From the NCBI GenBank assembly GCA_002433335.1, contig DJHY01000030.1:3449-24576 (forward strand): 21,128 bases of DNA, read 5' to 3'. This stretch comes from Rhodospirillaceae bacterium UBA6608 (GTDB lineage: Bacteria > Pseudomonadota > Alphaproteobacteria > Rhodospirillales_A > Casp-alpha2). The notes beneath the pieces were generated by a model, which made no database searches, had not been told where the DNA came from, and worked only from the letters and a program-made list of their open reading frames with translations. Shown here piece after piece: positions 15,693-21,128 of the stretch. Numbering within the stretch: the first letter of the stretch is position 1; every line of letters begins with the position of its first letter. The translations under genes and the position numbers were made by a program.

Positions 15693-17831
15693 ATGTCTGT
15701 AACCTACTGGGTTAAAACGCAATTTCTACATGCCTTGGACGCCAATCGAAGCCGATGGCCGTTCGGATTGCCGGTCGGTATCGGGTTGGGGATTGGCGTG
15801 TATTTTCTGCTGCCGATGGAACCGCCGTGGTTCGCCGGGCCATTGGTCCTGGCCGCGGGGATCGGGGCGGCCATAGCATTGTATGGACGAGGCGGGATGA
15901 TCTTCATCTCGGCACTCGCCATCACCTTTATCGCCCTGGGCTTTTCAGCTGCGTCGGTTCGAACCCACGGTATGGACGGGCGTCTATTGGCGCAGGAAAC
16001 GCCGACCACGACGATCGAAGGTCGGATCGTAGATTTTCAGCCTTATGACAAGGGCGCGCGGATCGTTATGGACCGGGTGCGCGTGGCGGCGCTGTCCCAG
16101 CCGGACACGCCGATGCGGGTTCGGATCCGGTTGCGCGGGGACCAACCGGACCTGCGCGCCGGCGATTGGGTGCGCCTGCGCGGTCGTTTGTCGGCGCCAT
16201 CCGCGCCGTTGCTGCCGGGCGGGTTCGATTTCCAGCGCCATGCCTATTTCACCGGGATCGGCGCGGTCGGGTTTTCCATGGGCGCGGCGCGGCGGCTGGA
16301 CGGGCCGCCGGCGGGACCGTTCGAATGGCGCATTCACCTGTCGAACCTGCGGGTCCGCTTGGCCAAGCGGGTGACAGAGGCTATTCCGGGCGACGCCGGT
16401 GCCGTGGCGGCGGCGCTGATCACTGGTTATCGCTCAGTCATTCCGGAGCCGGTCCTGAATGCCTTCCGCGACGCGGGATTGGCGCATTTGCTGGCTATAT
16501 CGGGGCTGCATATCGGTTTGGCGGCGGGGATCGTGTTTTTGGGCGCGCGCCGGGCGTTCGGCATCTACCCACCCCTGGCGCAGCGGTTGCCGGTCAAGAA
16601 GATCGCCGCTGCGCTGGCGCTGATCGCGGCCTTCGGGTATGCCCTGATGGCCGGGGCGACCGTGCCGACGCAGCGCGCCTTTCTGATCGCGGCGATGGTC
16701 CTGGTCGCGGTGATGGTCGACCGGCGGGGGATATCCCTGCGGATGTTGGCCTGGGGGGCTACCGTGGTGCTGCTGATCCAGCCGGAAAGCCTGCTGGGCC
16801 CCAGTTTTCAGATGTCCTTCGCTGCTGCCATCGCCTTGGTCAGCGCCTACGAAGCAGTATCGGAAACCCGACTGTTTCGGCGGCAGGGAACAGAGTCCTG
16901 GCGACCGGGGCGAGGGATATTGCTGTATGTCGGCGGCGTTGCCTTCACCACGGTTATCGCCAGTTTCGCGACGGCGCCCTTCGTTCTTTATCACTTCAAT
17001 CAGGTCGCCAAGTTCGGTCTGGCGGCAAATTTGGTGGCCGTGCCGGTGACGGCCCTTTGGGTCATGCCCGCCGCCATGTCGTCGTTCCTGTTGCTGCCGT
17101 TTGGGCTGGAGCATTTGGCTCTGACGCCTATGGGGTGGGGAACAGAGGTTGTTATTCGTGCGGCAGACGCCGTCGGTGGTCTGCCCAACGCGACCCAGGT
17201 GCTGCCCTCGGCTCCGCCTTGGGCCTTGGCGGTGCTTGCGGTCGGGGGGCTGTGGCTGTGCATCCTGCGGACGCCGGTCCGATACGCCGGGGTTGCCGGG
17301 ATCGCCCTGTTTGCCTTGGCCAGCGCCCGGGTGACGCCGCCGGACATGATCGTCTCCGGAACAGGGGATTTGGCGGCCGTGCGGAGCGAGCAAGGGGGGT
17401 ATCTGTTCTCATCCCTGCGCCACGGCCGCTTCACCCGTGAAAATTGGCTGGCCCATGCCGGATACAGGCTAGATGATGCCGTCGCCTGGACGCGGGACGG
17501 GGGATACGGCGGCAAGGGGACGGAGAGCGGTCTGCGCTGCGACGGCGGCGGATGCGTCCTGCGGCGTGCGGGATGGACGGTCGCGATCACGGAAACCCGC
17601 GACGCACTGGTCGAGGACTGCGCCCGGGCTGATCTGGTGATCGCCCTGATACCGGCCGGACATACCTGTGATGGACAACGGGGCCGGGTGATCGACCTGT
17701 TCGATTTACGCGCCCGGGGGGCGCTCGGCGTCACGCTCGGCGGGAAACTGCGGATCGATGCCGTCAACGATGGGCGCGGCGCCCGTCCCTGGGTGGTGCG
17801 GGGTAAGCCCGGCGGACAGCCCGGGAACTAG
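15693..17831 (+). CDS. comEC: ComEC/Rec2-family inner membrane DNA transport protein
   Basis: A polytopic inner-membrane protein of the family that forms the DNA channel in natural transformation; in non-competent species its role is unproven. The 712-aa protein has N-terminal membrane helices, then a DUF4131-like soluble domain (about residues 100-210, with TIEGRIVDFQPY). The Competence membrane domain follows, with its hallmark LLAISGLHIGLAAG at about 265-278 and many further helices to about residue 545. The C-terminal part lacks the HxHxDH zinc motif of full-length ComEC. It has instead four Cys (LRCDGGGCVL, EDCARAD, HTCDG) and ends with DLFDLRARGAL. The start ATG has no well-spaced Shine-Dalgarno. 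The 136-nt divergent gap to gltX shows no convincing promoter. Confidence 0.93.
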   Translation: MSVTYWVKTQFLHALDANRSRWPFGLPVGIGLGIGVYFLLPMEPPWFAGPLVLAAGIGAAIALYGRGGMIFISALAITFIALGFSAASVRTHGMDGRLLAQETPTTTIEGRIVDFQPYDKGARIVMDRVRVAALSQPDTPMRVRIRLRGDQPDLRAGDWVRLRGRLSAPSAPLLPGGFDFQRHAYFTGIGAVGFSMGAARRLDGPPAGPFEWRIHLSNLRVRLAKRVTEAIPGDAGAVAAALITGYRSVIPEPVLNAFRDAGLAHLLAISGLHIGLAAGIVFLGARRAFGIYPPLAQRLPVKKIAAALALIAAFGYALMAGATVPTQRAFLIAAMVLVAVMVDRRGISLRMLAWGATVVLLIQPESLLGPSFQMSFAAAIALVSAYEAVSETRLFRRQGTESWRPGRGILLYVGGVAFTTVIASFATAPFVLYHFNQVAKFGLAANLVAVPVTALWVMPAAMSSFLLLPFGLEHLALTPMGWGTEVVIRAADAVGGLPNATQVLPSAPPWALAVLAVGGLWLCILRTPVRYAGVAGIALFALASARVTPPDMIVSGTGDLAAVRSEQGGYLFSSLRHGRFTRENWLAHAGYRLDDAVAWTRDGGYGGKGTESGLRCDGGGCVLRRAGWTVAITETRDALVEDCARADLVIALIPAGHTCDGQRGRVIDLFDLRARGALGVTLGGKLRIDAVNDGRGARPWVVRGKPGGQPGN

Positions 17832-17833
17832 CC

Positions 17834-18577
17834 TCAATACTGGCGGAGCAGACCGACCAGGCGTCCTTGAACCGTAACCTGATCCGGGCCGAAAATCCGG
17901 GTTTCATAGGACTTGTTGGCGGGTTCCAGGGCAACCGAAGCGCCTTTGCGGCGCAGGCGCTTCAGGGTGACTTCACTGCCTTCGACCAGAGCCACGACAA
18001 TCGCACCGTTTTCCGCCGTGTCGGTGCGCTTGATGATCACCGTGTCGCCGTCGTGAATTCCGGCGTCGACCATGGAGTCACCATCGACCTCCAACGCGTA
18101 ATGTTCGCCGCCGCCGACCAGGAACGGCGGGACGTCGACGGTGTTGGTATGGTCGCGCAGGGCTTCGATCGGCGTACCGGCGGCGATCCGACCGTAAAGG
18201 GGCAGGGACACTGCCTCGCCGGGGGCGGCGGCATCGTCACCTGCGAACGGCGCGGGAGCGCCGCGGAACTTGCCGGAAATGACGTTTCCTTGTGGGGCCG
18301 CGGCGGGGGTCGAAACGGACGCCGGTGCGGGGCGCGGGGCCGCGCCCATCGGGCTTTCCAGGTTTTCCGGAAGGCGTAGAACCTCCAATGCGCGGGCCCG
18401 ATGCGGCAGGCGGCGGATGAAGCCGCGTTCCTCAAGCGCCGTGATCAGGCGGTGGATGCCCGACTTCGACGCCAGATCAAGCGCCTCCTTCATCTCATCG
18501 AAGGACGGGGGAATGCCTGTCTCCTTCATCCGTTCGTGGATGAAATAAAGCAGTTCCTGTTGCTTGCGCGTCAGCAT
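17834..18577 (-). CDS. lexA: LexA repressor, SOS regulator
   Basis: Represses DNA-damage genes until RecA filaments trigger its self-cleavage. The 247-aa protein has an N-terminal winged helix ([17 protein letters not shown] through about residue 70). A long Ala/Pro/Gly linker (about 75-120) follows, as in alphaproteobacterial LexA. The S24 protease domain has the Ala133-Gly134 cleavage site in [11 protein letters not shown], Ser168 in DGDSMVDAG and Lys206 in [10 protein letters not shown] chose ATG 18577 over TTG 18583 because AAGGGG lies 6 nt before that ATG and MLTRKQ is the usual start. The promoter upstream holds a GTTC-N7-GTTC box, so autoregulation is expected. Its stop is 2 nt from that of the convergent comEC, leaving no room for a terminator between them. 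Confidence 0.98.
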   Translation of the reverse strand: MLTRKQQELLYFIHERMKETGIPPSFDEMKEALDLASKSGIHRLITALEERGFIRRLPHRARALEVLRLPENLESPMGAAPRPAPASVSTPAAAPQGNVISGKFRGAPAPFAGDDAAAPGEAVSLPLYGRIAAGTPIEALRDHTNTVDVPPFLVGGGEHYALEVDGDSMVDAGIHDGDTVIIKRTDTAENGAIVVALVEGSEVTLKRLRRKGASVALEPANKSYETRIFGPDQVTVQGRLVGLLRQY

Positions 18578-18612
18578 CGTCAACCCCTTGCCTTCGAAAC
18601 AAATACAGAACG

Positions 18613-18641
18613 TTTATATCTGTTCTCACTGTGTTCCGCAA
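18613..18641 (-). promoter_or_regulatory. lexA promoter (-35/-10)
   Basis: Read on the minus strand, TTGCGG (complement of 18636-18641) and TATAAA (complement of 18613-18618) are separated by exactly 17 nt. The -10 matches the sigma-70 consensus at five of six positions, while the -35 keeps only TTG. Transcription would start near 18606, about 30 nt before the lexA ATG. The LexA operator fills most of the spacer. Confidence 0.75.
18622..18636 (-). promoter_or_regulatory. LexA operator (SOS box, GTTC-N7-GTTC)
   Basis: GTTC (18622-18625), 7 nt, then GTTC (18633-18636) on the plus strand reads GAAC-N7-GAAC towards lexA. This direct-repeat form is the SOS box established for Alphaproteobacteria such as Rhodobacter and Caulobacter. 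It lies in the promoter spacer, where a bound repressor would block RNA polymerase. Confidence 0.88.
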
Positions 18642-18661
18642 GGCGAAAGAGTCCATCTCTC

Positions 18662-18685
18662 AAAAACCGGCCGCCGAACAGCCGG
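18662..18685 (-). terminator. Rho-independent terminator of the tRNA-Lys transcript
   Basis: On the minus strand CCGGCTG pairs with CGGCCGG around loop TTCGG (bases 18667-18685; one T-G pair) and is followed by TTTTT (18662-18666). It lies about 70 nt downstream of the tRNA 3' end and 20 nt before the lexA -35 box, so it separates the tRNA unit from lexA. Confidence 0.8.
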
Positions 18686-18753
18686 ATGGTCACGCGTCAA
18701 AATACCGCGTTACCGTCGCTCGCCGCGATTAATGGTTCATTGCTATCTGAATT

Positions 18754-18829
18754 TGGTGAGCGCGCAGGGGTTCGAACCCTGGACCTACTGATTAAAAGTC
18801 AGTTGCTCTACCAACTGAGCTAAGCGCGC
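18754..18829 (-). tRNA. tRNA-Lys (anticodon UUU), with acceptor-stem mismatches
   Basis: A 76-nt cloverleaf with encoded CCA (complement of 18754-18756) and discriminator A73. The anticodon loop CTTTTAA carries UUU (complement of 18794-18796) on a perfect 5-bp stem (ACTGA/TCAGT). The D arm is GCTC-AGTTGGTA-GAGC, and the T arm CAGGG-TTCGAAC-CCCTG is perfect. The acceptor stem is odd: 5' GCGCGCU against 3' CGCGCUC gives five pairs and two mismatches, C2-U71 and U7-C66. Two changes in the 5' strand (A2 to C, G7 to U, relative to the perfect complement GAGCGCG) would explain it. It has its own promoter and terminator and so looks like an independent unit. It could be a functional tRNA with a weakened stem, a decaying copy or a sequence error. 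Confidence 0.9.
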
Positions 18830-18876
18830 CTAATGTCGGCTGGTCCTGTCGGGCGGCGCCCGAAAGGCAGGGCCGG

Positions 18877-18905
18877 AAATTACGGGCCAATGGCCGGAAG
18901 GTCAA
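18877..18905 (-). promoter_or_regulatory. Promoter of the tRNA-Lys gene
   Basis: On the minus strand TTGACC (complement of 18900-18905, five of six matches to the -35 consensus) is followed after exactly 17 nt by TAATTT (complement of 18877-18882, a weak -10). A GC-rich stretch follows the -10, as is common for stable-RNA promoters. The start would be near 18870, giving a leader of about 40 nt. No gene or clear coaD terminator is visible in the rest of 18830-18956. Confidence 0.6.
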
Positions 18906-18956
18906 CGCCCGAAAGCGCTTTTTTCCGGATTTCTGCCCGCCCCTGGCAAAACCCCT

Positions 18957-19475
18957 TTATTCCCCTGCTTTACGGCGCTCTTCGAAGCGCTCCAAAAGCC
19001 GTGCTTTGACGGCTTCGGAGACGAAATGGCCGATGTCGCCGCCGAGCGAGCCGATTTCCTTGACGAAGCGCGAGGAAATGAACTGGTGCCGCTCGGAGGC
19101 CATCAAAAAGACCGTTTCGACCTTTGGGTTGAGGCGCGCGTTCATGCCCGCCATCTGGAATTCGTATTCGAAGTCCGAAACCGCGCGCAGGCCGCGCACG
19201 ATCAACGAGGCATCGACCTGTCCGACGAATTCCATCAGCAGGTTGTCGAACGGGCGAACCTCGATCCGCGAGCCGATGGCCGGGTCCAGGGTCGCGATCT
19301 CGGCCTCGAGCATCTCGACCCGCTCGTCCAGGGTGAACAGCGGCCCCTTGCCCGCGTTGACGGCGACGGCGACGATCAACTCGTCAACCACGCGCGCGCC
19401 ACGCACGATGATGTCCATATGGCCCTTCGTCACCGGATCGAAGGTGCCGGGATATACGCCACGGTTACCGGGCAT
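18957..19475 (-). CDS. coaD: Phosphopantetheine adenylyltransferase
   Basis: Transfers AMP from ATP to 4'-phosphopantetheine, the penultimate step of coenzyme A synthesis. The 172-aa protein (family about 160) has the nucleotidyltransferase motif VYPGTFDPVTKGHMDII at residues 7-23, with the (T/H)xGH His at position 19. LIVRGLRAVSDFEYEFQMAGMN in the middle contacts ATP and pantetheine, and the ISSRFVKEIGSLGGD block closes the active site. Its ATG shares one base with the gyrA stop (TGATG), so it is almost certainly translated from the same mRNA as gyrA; this gyrA-coaD pairing is familiar in Alphaproteobacteria. The C-terminal RFEERRKAGE extension is charged and probably disordered. Confidence 0.97.
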   Translation of the reverse strand: MPGNRGVYPGTFDPVTKGHMDIIVRGARVVDELIVAVAVNAGKGPLFTLDERVEMLEAEIATLDPAIGSRIEVRPFDNLLMEFVGQVDASLIVRGLRAVSDFEYEFQMAGMNARLNPKVETVFLMASERHQFISSRFVKEIGSLGGDIGHFVSEAVKARLLERFEERRKAGE

Positions 19476-21128
19476 CAGCTTTCCTCTTCGGGTGTTTCGT
19501 CCTCGGCGGAATCCTGCGGGGCCTCGGCCACGGGTTCGGAGGCATTCTCCGCGCCCTCGCCCTGTTCCGCATCGGGATCCAGCTCTTCATCCTCTTCATC
19601 GTCGTTGACGTCGCGCAGACGCGAGACCGAGACGACATGTTCGTCTTCGGCGGTGTTGAACACCCGCACGCCACGGGACGAGCGGCTGTAGATCGAAATG
19701 CCGTCGATCGGCACGCGGATGATCTGGCCGCCGTTGGAGACCATGACCAGCTGGTCCGTTTCCAACACGCCGAAGGCCGCGACCACGCGGGCGTCGGCCT
19801 TACCGGCGCGTTCCACGTTGATATTGCCGACACCCTGCCCACCGCGCCCGGAAATACGGTACTCGTAGGCCGAGGTCCGCTTGCCGTAGCCGTCGTCGGT
19901 CAGGGTCAGGATGAACTGATCGTTTTCGACCATTTCGGCGAACTTGGGTTCTTCCAGACGCGCCGCCAGTTCCTCGTCGCGGGCCTTGTCCTCGGCTCGG
20001 TCGGTGTAATCGCCGGAGCGCAGACGCCGGGCCGCGTTGCGGGCCTGCAGGTAGGCATCGCGGTCGTCCGTATCGACCTTCACATGGCGAACGACGGACA
20101 GCGCGATCAGCTCGTCCCCATCCGCCAATTTCATGCCGCGCACCCCGTGGGACGAGCGGCCCGAGAACACGCGGATCGCGGTGACCGGGAAGCGAATGCA
20201 CTTGCCGCCGGCGGCGGACAACAGGATGTCGTCGTCTTCGGAGCAAACCCGCACGCGGACCAACTGGTCGTCGGCGTATTCACCCTCGAACTTCATGGCG
20301 ATCTTGCCGTTGGCCATGACGTTAGTGAAGTCCGACAGACGGTTGCGGCGGACGAAGCCCGCCTTGGTCGCGAACATCACGAACAGATCGCCCCAGGTAT
20401 CCTCGTCCTCGGGCAATTGCATGACCGTGGTGATGGTCTCGCCCTCGTCCAGCGGCAGCAGGTTGATGAACGCCTTGCCGCGCGATTGCGGCGTGCCGAC
20501 CGGCAGGCGATAGACCTTCATCTTGTAGACCATGCCCGCCGACGAGAAGAACAGCATCGGCGTATGGGTATTGGCGACGAACACCTGGCTGACGAAATCC
20601 TCGTCCCGGGTCGCCATGCCCGAGCGGCCCTTGCCGCCGCGGCGCTGCGCCCGATATGTGGACAGCGGCACGCGTTTGACATAGCCCGCGTTGGTCACGG
20701 TCACGACCATATCCTCACGCTGGATCAGGTCTTCGAGGTCGTGCTCGAACTCGGCGTCTTCCAGCGAGGTGCGGCGGTCGGTCGCGAACTTGGCCGACAT
20801 TTCAACCAGTTCTTCGCGCAAAAGTTGATACAACATCTCGCGCGAACCGAGCAGCTCCAGGTAATAGGTGATCTGCTTGCCCAGCTCTTCCAGGTCGCCG
20901 CCGATCTTGTCCCGTTCCAGCCCGGTCAGGCGATGCAGACGCAACTCCAGGATAGCCCGGGCCTGTTCTTCGGACAGGCGATACTTGCCATCGACCACGG
21001 CGCGGCCCGGCTCGTCCAACAGGCGGATCATCGGCTCGACCTCTTCGGCCGGCCAATCACGCGCCATCAGCTGTTCGCGGGCGGTTTGCGGGTCTTTCGC
21101 GGCCCGGATCAGGGCGATGATCTCGTCG
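19475..21128 (-). CDS. gyrA: DNA gyrase subunit A, C-terminal 550 residues (partial)
   Basis: The A subunit of the type IIA topoisomerase that introduces negative supercoils. The start and the active-site Tyr lie beyond the right edge. What is present begins in the tower/coiled-coil region (DEIIALIRAAKDP, LSEEQARAILELRLHRLTGLE) and continues into the DNA-wrapping beta-pinwheel. The GyrA-box QRRGGKG distinguishes it from ParC. Repeated blade motifs (MVYKMKVYRLP, FVRRNRLSDF, KCIRFPVTAIRVFSGRSSHGVRGMKL, QIIRVPIDGISIYSRSSRGV) follow. A charged insertion of about 50 residues (from DTDDRDAYLQARNAARRL) splits the pinwheel before FILTLTDDGYGKRTS. The protein ends in a strongly acidic tail of about 40 residues. 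coaD overlaps its stop. Confidence 0.98.
   Translation of the reverse strand, partial: DEIIALIRAAKDPQTAREQLMARDWPAEEVEPMIRLLDEPGRAVVDGKYRLSEEQARAILELRLHRLTGLERDKIGGDLEELGKQITYYLELLGSREMLYQLLREELVEMSAKFATDRRTSLEDAEFEHDLEDLIQREDMVVTVTNAGYVKRVPLSTYRAQRRGGKGRSGMATRDEDFVSQVFVANTHTPMLFFSSAGMVYKMKVYRLPVGTPQSRGKAFINLLPLDEGETITTVMQLPEDEDTWGDLFVMFATKAGFVRRNRLSDFTNVMANGKIAMKFEGEYADDQLVRVRVCSEDDDILLSAAGGKCIRFPVTAIRVFSGRSSHGVRGMKLADGDELIALSVVRHVKVDTDDRDAYLQARNAARRLRSGDYTDRAEDKARDEELAARLEEPKFAEMVENDQFILTLTDDGYGKRTSAYEYRISGRGGQGVGNINVERAGKADARVVAAFGVLETDQLVMVSNGGQIIRVPIDGISIYSRSSRGVRVFNTAEDEHVVSVSRLRDVNDDEEDEELDPDAEQGEGAENASEPVAEAPQDSAEDETPEEES

Noticed and set aside
18662..18829. Integration site or island at the tRNA-Lys gene
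   Set aside because: The tRNA is flanked by core genes (lexA, coaD). I see no repeat of the tRNA 3' end, no integrase and no change in composition beyond the promoter and terminator.
18906..18930. AAAGCGCTTT palindrome followed by T's on the plus strand, as a possible terminator
   Set aside because: The palindrome has no loop, there is no plus-strand gene ending nearby, and on the minus strand (coaD) no U tract follows.

Overview
The window reads as a core-chromosome segment of an alphaproteobacterium, probably of the Rhodospirillales or a close group (inference). Base composition is GC-rich. Gene order is the classic alphaproteobacterial run tsf-pyrH-frr-uppS-cdsA-dxr-rseP-bamA-skp-lpxD-fabZ-lpxA-lpxI-lpxB. 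LpxI is used instead of LpxH, ComEC is of the alphaproteobacterial type, LexA has a long Ala/Pro linker, and the lexA promoter carries a direct-repeat GTTC-N7-GTTC operator, the form known from Alphaproteobacteria rather than the enterobacterial CTGT-N8-ACAG palindrome.

Region 1 (1-12666, all +) is a long, probably largely co-transcribed block. It opens with the tail of elongation factor Ts. UMP kinase (pyrH) and ribosome recycling factor (frr) follow. Lipid supply comes next: undecaprenyl-PP synthase (uppS), CDP-diglyceride synthase (cdsA) and DXP reductoisomerase (dxr). Then come the envelope protease RseP, the outer-membrane assembly factor BamA and its periplasmic chaperone Skp/OmpH. The block ends with lipid A genes lpxD, fabZ, lpxA, lpxI and lpxB. 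Dxr feeds isoprenoid units to UppS, the Lpx enzymes make lipid A, and BamA and Skp place outer-membrane proteins. Spacing tightens towards the 3' end: ATGA overlaps at fabZ/lpxA and lpxI/lpxB and an 11-nt overlap at lpxA/lpxI. A strong bidirectional terminator closes the block.

Region 2 (12667-17836) holds citrate synthase (gltA) and glutamyl-tRNA synthetase (gltX) on the minus strand. A divergent comEC (+) follows, which meets lexA tail-to-tail with only 2 nt between stop codons.

Region 3 (17834-21128, minus strand) holds lexA with a readable self-regulated promoter, a monocistronic tRNA-Lys(UUU) with its own promoter and terminator, then coaD overlapping the stop of gyrA by 1 nt. gyrA runs off the right edge.

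I see no mobile element, CRISPR array, integrase, prophage or accessory cluster, and nothing that looks like an undescribed multi-gene system. The points most worth a second look are a tRNA-Lys whose acceptor stem has two mismatches, a low-GC patch with foreign-looking codons inside gltX, the LexA operator placed exactly in the spacer of its own promoter, stable hairpins between several translation and lipid genes, and an unusually short CdsA.
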